NCBI GenBank assembly: GCA_905178155.1
Contig: CAJINV010000030.1
Location: 37,059-64,556, forward strand
Length of the DNA stretch: 27,498 nucleotides
Direction: 5' to 3'
Source of the DNA: Amoebophrya sp. A120
Lineage: Eukaryota; Sar; Dinophyceae; Syndiniales; Amoebophryaceae
The notes beneath the pieces are model-generated. The model saw only the letters and a program-made list of their open reading frames with translations. It made no database searches and was not told the DNA's origin. Position numbers and translations under genes: made by a program. Each line of letters opens with the position of its first letter. Positions within the stretch are counted from its first letter, which is position 1. Shown here piece by piece: positions 19,501-27,285 of this stretch.

Positions 19501-22500
19501 CGGGCGTGGGGCTTGTCGGGTCGGTGTTTGGCATGTGCACGCATGTTGGCCGTTTTTTCGTGGCTCCCTCTGCGTTTTCCCAGCAGCCGACCGCGCGCGG
19601 GCGCAAGCAGCGCACGGACTGGATAGCGCAGCACTAGTTTGATTCCACTAGTCTGATTCCACTGGTAAAGCTGATTCCATTAGCCTGATTCCATGAATAA
19701 GTCTGATTCCGTAAATCCTTTAGTCTGATACCATCGACGACCACTAAGACTTATAATGCATGAATGCAACACGAGTGCGATACTTTTGCACAGGATATAC
19801 CCGGAGAAAAAACGAGAGGTGCTCCGGCACCAGAAAGAGGTGGAGGAGCAACTGCTGCTGTTCGAGTTCTTTATGCGGTACGCTGACCTGATGCGGGCCT
19901 ACCAGGGCAACAATCCGCGGACGTTGAGCTATGCATTGCAAAAGTATCGTACTCGTCTCTATAAAGGCATTACAAATTTCCTCAGCATGAGAAATAAAAT
20001 TTGTCATCCTGATTTCCCTCAAGAAAAATACTTGGAATGCATATGCAAAACATGCATTTATACGAGTACGATGCTTTTGCACAGGATATGAGCCGGATGA
20101 ACCTCATGTTCGAGGAAGACATACGCACCGAGAGTGAAGTGGCCGTTTTCGGAGTTACGAAAGCGAAAGCCGAGGAAGTCGTGGTCCGGCAGCGCGGACA
20201 GCCTCCCGGTGAAGATGATCCACTCCGCGGCCGCGACAACAAAAATGCAGCATGCGCGAGTTATGCACTGCATCAAAACCATAAGTATCGTACTAGTATA
20301 AATTGCATTACAAATTTTTGTCCTCAAAGACAAGAAGAAATTGTAATCCTGATTTGCTTAAGGTAGAACATCAACATTTGTCATGCTGCATGACAACTGC
20401 AATTCATCCGAGCTGGCGATACTTTATTTGCAGTGGATGCGAGTCTTGTTCGAGATTTGGAGGCGCGGCGAAAGGAGTACAAGGATAGAGTGTTAGGGCA
20501 TGAGTGGTATGAGGACGCGGCCGAGCAGAACGAGAAGGACGGAAAAATGACGCTTTTCGACGGCATGCTGTTCCGTTTGAATTGGAGGCGGGAAACTCCA
20601 AGTTCGAAGCTGGTTCTGGGTCCTTCCAGTCGCGCAGTGATGCTGTTGCACCACGTGAAGGATGTCTTTGGCGACTCTGCCTGCCTCTGGGGCGGACGAG
20701 TCCTCAAGGATTTTGGGCTGGACGACCCGGACGATGACGCTCGTGTTGCCCAGGCGGGTCTCTCTGCCTATCAAATGCAAAAATGCCCGGGCCTGAAAGA
20801 GTCATGCTGTTTTTGCATGACACAGAAGGTCTGGCATGGAAGATCTAGCGTCACAGGTTTCATCGAGAAGCTTCCGCAATGCCGAATCCGCGTGACAAAT
20901 CCCCCATTTTGGTGACAGAAATAAGTGGGTAGCTTTTGCTACCTATGCATGAGAGATTTTTCTGTGTTTTGAAATGCGCATGATCGTAAGGCTGTATTCT
21001 TCCAGACCCAGACATATTTGCAATCCATAGACCGTACCACCGAGGAGAGGGCCTCCCAGATGAACCGGAAGACCTGATGCAGGTTGTCGCCTGCCGCATT
21101 CACCGGATCGTGCACGGAATGGCTCATGGCCAGCTCTCCAACGCACGCCTGGAAAGTTTGGTTTCCAAGTTCGCCGCAAATCTGTTTGGGCTGGACACGC
21201 AAGAATCGTCCCGGCTACAATTCCGTCGGCAGAAGAATAATAAATCCGGTCGTACTACCGCGCCGGGGCTGTACGCGGATATTTTCCTAGACGCCAGGGA
21301 GTTCGAAATGTTTTGCGAAATCAATGATTTTCAAATAGAGCAGGACATGGGCAGTGGGCGCGACAACATTGAAACGAGATGGAAAGCGAGGGAGGCCATG
21401 GCACTGGTTTCGGCGCGCGACCCGGGCCCCGGAAAGCGGACGCGACGGCACCTCGCGGGCTTTTGCGACCGCCACGAGCATATCAAATGTAAAAGTGTCT
21501 GGGTCTGGAAGAATGCAATTTGTCATGCTAAATCTGAAGCATGCAAAAATCTGTGTTGCATGATTACCAAAAGTCGTCCAGTTTTGACCATGTCGGGAGG
21601 GAGTTTCTCATGCGGGATAGGCATGAGAGAGATCGCACAGAATCTGTCATGCTAGGTCCTGCATTCCAGACCTCGTGGGTCATCGAAAAGCTGCATGACA
21701 AATCGCGCATTCTTCCAGACCCAGACATTTTTACATTTGATAGAGCACCGGTTTTCGCGGGAAGAGTTCCGGCGGCTCATGCGGCTCTATATGAGGGGGT
21801 TCTCAATCGTTCCATTCTCTACTGTTACAGGGATTTGTCATGCAAATTTGCCATGCGTCTCTACATTTATCACGCTGCCTCGCATTTTTACAGGTTCGCG
21901 ATTCGCTAAATAGCATTTAGATTCTACCGCCAAACAATCTGTAATGCAAAAGGCGCATCAATCTTCCCCCACCCCCTATACACTTTTGCCATTCTTGCAT
22001 TACAAGTTCATGCAACAGTTCAGAAGGTAACCGATTTGAGAACGCCATACTGTACGGCCGGAGCATTGGACGTCTGGACCCAAAACTAGATGTTTTTCAG
22101 AATGTCAGCGACAGCTACAGTGCTTACCTGCATTTTCGAAAACTTCTCCTACGCGACGACAACGCAACTACAAGCGTAGACGGTGGACTAGTACACCAGC
22201 AGGGCGGCAGGGGCTCTGTAGATGAAGTTGACACGACCGAGTTGATTGACGCCCAACTGGACTCCGGCAAGCCAATGCTGCTCGACGTCATGACGCACTT
22301 TCTCCCCAAAATCGCCTTATCGAAAAACAGTCCGTTCTATGACAGTGCACAACTTGATGATGTTCTCGTTCCCGGCCCCTCATTTTTTGTGTGCCATGAA
22401 TACAAAGACGAACTACTTACACACCATCACACGTGTAGCCTGTGCATGACAAGTTCATGGGCCCCCGCGGCCGGAATGTAGTACCGTAATATGGTGTCGT

Positions 22501-24670
22501 TCCTGAATTTGTAGTCATGCAAACAGTGTCACAAGGCAGCAACTACGTTCATCCTGAATTTAGCATGGCAAAAATTGAGAGATGAAGAGCAAGGGGACCA
22601 CGACCACGAGCACGAGTTGTACACTGTCATACGCTCCGAGACACCGACGAGCTCCTCGATGCTTGTGGAACTGATTTTCAATCGGTGCTGATAACTTTGT
22701 ATCGGTTCATCGAGGAAGTGTTTGTGCCGAAGCTGCAAGTGTTGCGGGACGCCACCAAGTCACTGCAGTTTTTCTCTCAGGCGCTCCGCGCGTTTCTGAA
22801 GACGAGCACCAGCGGGGGCAGAGAAGAGGAACCAACGACAGGATCTCCGGGAGGAAATGGTGCTGCCGGCGCAGCTCTGGACTCCAGTTTGGACGAGGTG
22901 GAAGAGGAGGAGGAGAAGAACCAGAAGCAGGAAAGCAAACGCCCGGTAACAGCTTCTTCCGTCGTAGCACAACTCGAACCAAAACTAGTTCCTGGACCAC
23001 AACTCAAGCACCTGTTTGACCCTGCGAATTACAACGAGAAGAGTGCAACCTGGTTGACCCTGCCGAAACAGCGTCCGACTCGTCGTGCTAAAGCCGCTGC
23101 TGGGGGCGCAGCAGGTTCATCTTCCACTGCAGCCGCCTCCGGGGTTAATGGAGGTCAAGACCAGGAGGAGCAGGTTATCTGCACGATTTGCCACGAAGAG
23201 ATCGTTGACAAGCCGTACGACCACGACGGCACGGGCATGGGAGTATCGGATTGCGTCATTCTCGCCTGCGGGCACATCTTTTGCCGGTTCTGTCTGGAGA
23301 TGCACCTGCAAACGAACAAACGGGATTGTCCCACTTGTCGGGAGAGCCTGCCTCCGGACAACAAAGACGCCTACTTCTCCCTGGCGAAAGAAATGTCGGC
23401 GTTGCAGCAGGAAGACCTCAGGAGGGAGCAGCAAAACCAGCAAATTCGGAGCGGTGCTATTTATATCGCTCAAAGATTTCCCTTTACGTGGGTGCATGTC
23501 AAATGTGGCTTTACGACAAACTACAGATTGAGATTGCTAGCGCTAGGGATGAAGGTTCGGTCCACAAAAGATGAATACGAATTTGACTTTCAAGCACGTT
23601 TTGATCGATAGACAAAACCTTTCGCAGCGCAAATGGAAATGCCAAACGTAAGTATCAGTATCTCCTCTTTCTAAGCTATAGAAAACATCTTTTTCTACTT
23701 TTAGGTACAGCAATCGATTGGCACAAGATTCGAGCTTTGCACGGCAGCAAACTCTGCAAGGTAATCTTCACATCTTCCTTTGTACAGCGTGAAAAACAAT
23801 GCCATCAGGATACATGTTTTTTCATCAATGGATCATCATCATCCGTGCATTACGTGCCGTACCTACGAAATATTGCTTGAATGAAAATGGCATTATAGCA
23901 TTAGTTCATAGGCATCAAATCGACGAGAAAGAAACAAATCCACCACAGCCAGCACCGAACAATCATGTTATTTCTTTCTACTACTCTATCAGGTCGCGCA
24001 GACGCTTCAAGACGACATTCCGTTACAGGACAAGTGTATTCTCTTCGTCCAGTGGCCCGAGCTGCAAAGCAAGATTCTGAAGTGCTTCAAAGACTGCGGG
24101 TTCCACGCCGCGAGCCTCACCGCCGGCCGTGTGGGCCCTGTGGATGATCATCATGAACGAGCCGGCAAAGGAGCTAGTGCGAGTCGAGGGGCTGCGGAGG
24201 TTCTTAGTGGCGCAGCGGCATCTGCGTCTTCCGCAAGCTGCGCCACGGGACGAGGAGCAGCAGGGACGTCGAAAAAATACACCCAGATGAAAAACGACCA
24301 GGAGCAGCTGACTGCCGAAGAGCAGAAGCGGAGCAAGAGTTCGATCATCGACCATTTTCTGGACAAGAAGAACCCGCTGCGCATTCTCATCCTGTCCCTG
24401 GATCAGCAGGCGACGGGGCTGAACCTGCAAGTGGCCCACCACGTGCTGTTTCTGCATCCCATGAACACGGCGGACTTTCAAGAGGGGATCTCCGCGGAAA
24501 TGCAGGCGATCGGCCGGGTCCGGCGAGTGGGCCAGGAATCGAAGCAGATCTTCGTGTGGCGGTTTTTCGCGAAGAATACCGTGGAGGAGGAAGTCACGTT
24601 GCAGCACGAAATGGAAGTGAAAATATCCAAGCTGGAATACCAGCTAGAATGTCACGGAATGATGTGTTAG
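10519..24670 (+). CDS. RING-containing SNF2-family helicase (Rad5/SHPRH-like), about 3,090 residues in ~15 exons
   Basis: Exons by joining in frame: 10519-10920, 11185-12757, 12913-14265, 14599-17194, 17462-17761, 19803-19929, 20094-20261, 20445-20768, 21035-21480, 21748-21789, 22055-~22379, ~22590-23458, 23611-23647, 23705-23760, 23993-24670. Lobe 1 shows P-loop LADSMGTGKT (~14973-14997), Ia LVLAPEKQLARQW, motif II IIFDEFH (16584-16601; family usually DEAH/DEGH) and LSATP (16892-16906). A C3HC4 RING (CTIC...CGHIFCRFC...CPTC, 23180-23338) lies between the lobes as in Rad5/HLTF/SHPRH, suggesting a DNA translocase with ubiquitin-ligase activity in repair or chromatin. Lobe 2 has ILFVQW, QQATGLNLQ and QAIGRVRRVGQ, ending TAG. 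Unusual: ~1,400 low-complexity residues before the P-loop, ~330 between motifs I and Ia, and ~990 between the lobes. Family is secure; the Rad5 versus SHPRH choice is not. The frame after 20768 and near 22380-22690 is uncertain. Confidence 0.85.
10921..11184 (+). mobile_element. introner 1 (family B), TSD AAGAA/GAGAA
   Basis: The element begins TATCCGCTGCAAATAGG and ends ATATTTGCATTTGATA, inverted repeats continuing inward to TTGTGATGCTA versus TAGCATCACAA. Flanks are AAGAA (10916-10920) and GAGAA (11180-11184). Removing 264 nt joins ...KIKE to HLPKLPIYEAR in the same frame. Confidence 0.85.
12758..12912 (+). mobile_element. introner 2 (family A), TSD GACCA
   Basis: Left end TATGAATTGCAAAAGTATCG and right end CGATACTTTTGCACAGGATA are inverted repeats. 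GACCA flanks both sides exactly. Removing 155 nt shifts frame 1 into frame 0 and joins SIVAPTT to TPRNNEREQ without a stop; unspliced, the frame ends at TGA 12760. Confidence 0.9.
14266..14598 (+). mobile_element. introner 3 (family C), TSD CGACA
   Basis: Ends are TATTCTGACGAAAAATCCCC and the inverted GGGGATCTTTTTCTTTGATA; pairing extends through CCCCTCCCCATAT. CGACA flanks both sides exactly. Removing 333 nt joins DAERECD to TPQLWSATESL in frame. The TIR is unrelated to families A and B. Confidence 0.9.
17195..17461 (+). mobile_element. introner 4 (family B), TSD GACCT
   Basis: Left end TATCAAATGTAAAAATGTCT and right end AGACATTTTTACAGTTGATA; TIR pairing runs through CTGGGTCTGGAAG. GACCT flanks both sides exactly. 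Removing 267 nt joins NYKGKNLD to LLREQNARLEAG in frame. Confidence 0.92.
17762..19802 (+). mobile_element. introner 5 (family A), 2.04 kb, carrying a nested element; TSD TACCC
   Basis: Left end TATGCATTGCAAAAGTATGG and right end GCGATACTTTTGCACAGGATA (positions 19777-19797) match the other family-A elements, and TACCC flanks both sides exactly. Removing all 2,041 nt shifts frame 0 to frame 1 and joins DCKDRYP to EKKREVLRHQKEV. The introner proper is only about 160 bp; the rest is a second insertion (17865-19734). Confidence 0.88.
17865..19734. mobile_element. nested ~1.9-kb element bounded by arrays of inverted GGAATCAG motifs
   Basis: The left border (17865-17990) holds about eight copies of GGAATCAGA/AGAATCA spaced 14-18 bp. 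The right border (19634-19734) holds about six copies of the complement, CTGATTCC. Base composition inside switches from AT-rich (to ~18590) to very GC-rich (18590-19640). Open frames in the GC-rich part exist on both strands but look compositional; no transposase motif was seen. The iterated terminal motif resembles the subterminal binding-site arrays of some DNA transposons. No clear TSD was found. Confidence 0.6.
19930..20093 (+). mobile_element. introner 6 (family A), TSD TGAGC
   Basis: Left end TATGCATTGCAAAAGTATCG and right end GTACGATGCTTTTGCACAGG then ATA; TGAGC flanks both sides exactly. Removing 164 nt shifts frame 1 to frame 0 and joins NNPRTLS to RMNLMFEED. Confidence 0.92.
20262..20444 (+). 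mobile_element. introner 7 (family A, diverged), TSD CGAGT
   Basis: Left end TATGCACTGCATCAAAACCA followed by TAAGTATCGTACTAG; right end GCGATACTTTATTTGCAGTG then GATG. GCGAGT occurs on both sides. Removing 183 nt keeps the frame and joins NKNAACAS to LVRDLEARRKE. Its TIR is more decayed than in elements 2 and 6, suggesting an older insertion. Confidence 0.85.
20769..21034 (+). mobile_element. introner 8 (family B), TSD not clear
   Basis: Left end TATCAAATGCAAAAATGCCC and right end GACATATTTGCAATCCATA match the family-B TIR, including the CTTCCAGACCCAGAC block. The flanks CTGCC and GACCG do not match convincingly. Treating the last five bases as a decayed TSD joins ...AGLSA to YHRGEGLPDEPEDL in frame; removing only the element gives an alternative frame discussed in the findings. 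Confidence 0.75.
21481..21747 (+). mobile_element. introner 9 (family B), TSD GAGCA
   Basis: Left end TATCAAATGTAAAAGTGTCT and right end AGACATTTTTACATTTGATA with CTGGGTCTGGAAG pairing inside; GAGCA flanks both sides exactly. Removing 267 nt joins CDRHEH to RFSREEFRRLMRL in frame. Confidence 0.92.
21790..22054 (+). mobile_element. introner 10 (family D), TSD CTCTA/CTGTA
   Basis: Left end TATGAGGGGGTTCTCAATCG and right end CGATTTGAGAACGCCATA are inverted repeats with a distinct sequence. Flanks CTCTA and CTGTA differ at one base. Removing 265 nt shifts frame 2 to frame 0 and joins RRLMRLY to GRSIGRLDPKLDV. The exon before it is only 42 nt, between two introners. Confidence 0.85.
22380..22590 (+). 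mobile_element. probable introner 11, ends uncertain
   Basis: Left TCATTTTTTGTGTGCCATGA and right GCATGGCAAAAATTGAGAGA are imperfect inverted repeats and GCATGACAAGTTCATG lies inside, as in the other introners. The exact ends and TSD are not clear, and neither simple junction gives an obviously correct frame. Boundaries are approximate by ±20 bp. Confidence 0.55.
23180..23338 (+). other. RING finger (C3HC4) coding segment within the helicase
   Basis: Eight ligands are visible in order: CTIC, then C and H in ACGHIF, C and C in CRFC, and CPTC. The loop between the first and second pairs is long (about 24 residues) but within the known range. The position between the helicase lobes is the Rad5/HLTF/SHPRH arrangement, where the RING recruits a ubiquitin-conjugating enzyme. 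Confidence 0.9.
23459..23610 (+). mobile_element. probable introner 12, decayed TSD
   Basis: TATCGCTCAAAG (23464) and the inverted CTTTTGATCGATA-like end (to 23610) pair weakly and continue through ACGTG and GTCAAAT blocks. No TSD matches. Dropping 23459-23610 keeps the frame and joins IRSGA to DKTFRSANGNAK. A canonical alternative, GTGGGTGC (from 23490) to CTTTCGCAG (to 23627), also preserves the frame, so the intron type is not settled. Confidence 0.5.
23648..23704 (+). other. canonical GT-AG intron, 57 nt
   Basis: GTAAGTATC at the donor, CTTTTAG at the acceptor, and CTAAG as a possible branch site. No TIR or TSD. It separates ...NGNAKR from TAIDWHKIRALHG, completing an Arg codon across the junction. 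Confidence 0.8.
23761..23992 (+). other. canonical GT-AG intron, 232 nt
   Basis: Donor GTAATC, pyrimidine-rich acceptor CTACTCTATCAG. It joins HGSKLCK to VAQTLQDDIPLQ, the lead-in to helicase lobe 2 (KCILFVQW). No TIR or TSD. Confidence 0.8.
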
Positions 24671-24832
24671 ATGTGAGTGAGCAGGTGCTGCAGAACGATG
24701 CTGGTCATGATCTCTTCACCCGTTTATATGTCTTGCATGCGTATTAACCGTAAGTATCTATGTAGTATCATGAGAACATTTTTTATTCCAGATGTCAGCA
24801 TCTTTTTTGTTTGTCATTTTCAGGTTGTAAGA

Positions 24833-25108
24833 ACATCCAAGAAAACACTAACACCTGGGCCGCACAGCCAACACGATGCGCTAGCTTTTTTTCCAGACGA
24901 TAACGACGTCGGTTTGGTGGGAGAGGCGAATTGCTCCAGTTTGCGCAGGAGAGCAACCGTGCCTAGCCTGGGAAAGTTGAGAACAGGAGGCGAAGAGAAG
25001 TTTTTCAGCGTAGGTCGTGGAAGAGCCTTCTCTATACTAGTCCAAAAACCCAATTCATCACAGCAGATCACCACGTGCACGTTCGTAGACAAGCTTAAGG
25101 AAACTTGA
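24833..25108 (+). CDS. possible additional 3' exon or short gene
   Basis: TTTGTCATTTTCAG (ending 24832) is a good acceptor and a donor-like GTAAGTATC lies upstream at 24750. The frame after it is open for about 90 codons (RTSKKTLTPGPHSQHDALAF..., then SLRRRATVPSLGKLRTGG) to TGA 25106-25108. It could be an alternative C-terminal exon of the helicase, a separate gene, or 3' UTR. The sequence matches no family I know. Confidence 0.3.
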   Translation, partial: TSKKTLTPGPHSQHDALAFFPDDNDVGLVGEANCSSLRRRATVPSLGKLRTGGEEKFFSVGRGRAFSILVQKPNSSQQITTCTFVDKLKET

Positions 25109-25189
25109 ACTGAAAAAGAGGAACACGTCTGTTTTATATATTTGTATTCAGTTTACTCAAAAGTAGGTACAACATAGTCCCAGGTGGAC

Positions 25190-26540
25190 AATCAACGAGG
25201 ACCTGCCGGAGGGCCAACAAGCCCCGGCGCCAAGGGCGGGTCGAAATTTACTCTAAAAAATCGGCCCCATACCTTCGGGGAAAGCGTTCGGGGAGCCAAC
25301 AAGCCTCGGGGCCCGAAGCGCGCGGGCCGGAATTTGCTGTAAAAAATCGGCCCTATACCTTCAGGGAAAGCTGCCGGGGGGCCAACAAGCCCCGGGGCCA
25401 AGAGCGGGTCGAGATTTGCTCTAAAAAATCAGCCCCATACCGTCGGGGAAAGCGCTCGGCGAGCCAACAAGCCTCGGGGCCCGAAGCGCGCGGGCCGGAA
25501 TTTGCTGTAAAAAATCGGCCCTATACCTTCGGGGAAAGCTGCCGGGGGACCAACAAGCCCCGGGGCCAAGGGCGGGTCGAGGTTTGCTCTAAAAAATCGG
25601 CCCCACACCGTCGGGGAAAGCGCATGGTGAGCCAACAAGCCTCGGGGCCCGAAGCGCGCGGGCCGGAATTTGCTGTAAAAAATCGGCCCTATACCTTCGG
25701 AGAAAGCTGCCGGGGGGCCAACAAGCCTCGGGGCCAAGGGCGGGTCGAGATTTGCTCTAAAAAATCGGCCCCATACCGTCGGGGAAAGCGCTCGGTAAGC
25801 CACAAAGCCTCGGGGCCCGAAGCGCGCGGGCCGGAATTTGCTGTAAAAAATCGGCCCTATACCGTCGGGGAAAGCTTCCGGGGGGCCAACAAGCCCCGGG
25901 GCCTAGGGCGGGTGGAGATTTGCTTTAAAAAATCAGCCCCATACCGTCGGGGAAAGCGCTCGGTGAGCCAACAAGCCGCGGGGCCCGAAGCGCGCTGGCC
26001 GGAATTTACTGTAAAAAATCGGCCCGATACCTTCGGGGAAAGCTGCCGGGGGGCCAACAAGCCCCGGGGCCAAGGGCGGGTCGAGATTTGCTCTACAAAA
26101 TCGGCCCCATACCGTCGGGGAAAGCGCTCGGTGAGCCAGCAAGCCTCGGGGCCCGAAGCGCGCGGGCCGGAATTTGCTGTGAAAAATCACCCCCATACCT
26201 TCGCGGAAAGCTGCCGGGGGACCAAAAGGCCCCGGGGCCAAGGGCGGGTCGAGGTTTGCTCTAAAAAATCGGCCCCATACCGTGGGGGAAAGCGGTCGGA
26301 GAGCCAACAAGCCCCGGGGCCCGAGGCGCGGGGGCCGCAGTTTGCTGTAAAAAACCGGCCCTATACCTTCGGGGAAAGCTGCCGGGGGGCCAACAAGCCT
26401 AGCCCAGGCGCCAAGGGCGGGGCGAAATTTTTGGTAAAAAAATCGGCCCCATACCGTCGGGGAAAGCGGTCGGAGGGTCAACACGCCTCGGGGTCCGAGG
26501 CAAGGGGGCCGGAATTTGCTGGAAAAAAGGGCTACGACTG
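25190..26540. repeat. 168-bp tandem array made of two ~84-bp half-units
   Basis: The AATTTGCTGTAAAAAATCGG block starts at 25331, 25499, 25667, 25835, 26003, 26171 and 26339, exactly 168 bp apart, with a last copy at 26513 (174 bp, six extra bases TAGCCC-like). Each unit has two related halves, one with AATTTGCTGTAAAAAATC and one with GATTTGCTCTAAAAAATC, and both carry CCAACAAGCC and GGGGAAAGC. Because 168 and 84 are multiples of three, long open frames appear on both strands; I treat them as products of the repeat. Confidence 0.92.
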
Positions 26541-26544
26541 CTGA

Positions 26545-27285
26545 GTTGATACAGATGGACCGATGTAATTTATTTTGTGCGCCTGGTCCGCCCATCCCAA
26601 GCCCAAGAAGCTACATTTGAATAAAGAAAGCAAAATTGTTCCGCGCGAAAATGAAACGAAGTAATTGTATGTACTTAGCATCACAAATGGAAATGGTAAT
26701 CAAAAATGTCGTGTCTTTGCAATGAAGCACTACCAAGAAATGCGATTTTCTGTGTATTGTTCCTTCGAGACAGCCACAGTGATATTGCCATGTTGAACCA
26801 AGAGTATTGACAGGTACAAGCAACCGAAAAACGAACATTGGCCCGCGTGCGCCAGTAATGGTGTTGGAGTTGGTGTTCACATATAGCATGAGGCGGCTTT
26901 TTTTTCCTAAGCTCGTGCAGCCGTTCATGTGGAGATGTGTATCAAACAAAAACTTCGACTTCGTTTTTAGAGGGACCAAAAGAGCGAAGCGCTTTGATAC
27001 GGGGCAGAAAAAATTGGATTTGTAAACACAGCAATAGGCCATTTCGTTTGCATTACTTCGTTTCATCGTTTTGTCGCTTTCCTTTTGAGTAGCTTCTCTT
27101 CGCAACCACTTTTGGGTCTGGAATTGCTCGTTGCGCTGGTGAAAATGCAACTTGGCCGCGGCTGAGTTGCTGAAAAATCCAGAGAGGAGCAGCAGACCTG
27201 GAAACAATTTTCTTGGAAAAAAAATCGGCCCAAGAGATCCTGATGACGAGCGCCAAAAGGCTTCCGGATTGGGCTTGATTTTTTT
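26545..27285. other. region between the two tandem arrays
   Basis: A 230-codon minus-strand frame covers 26611-27303, beginning inside the 71-bp repeat. It has no recognisable domain or signal and its start is repeat-derived, so I do not call it a gene, though its length in AT-rich DNA deserves a note. No introner ends were found. Confidence 0.4.

Noticed and set aside
25624-26544. 306-codon plus-strand frame reading repeated RGANKPRGQGRVEICSKKSA
   Set aside because: It is explained by the 168-bp tandem repeat, whose period is a multiple of three, and equally long frames exist on the other strand; no upstream gene signals were seen.
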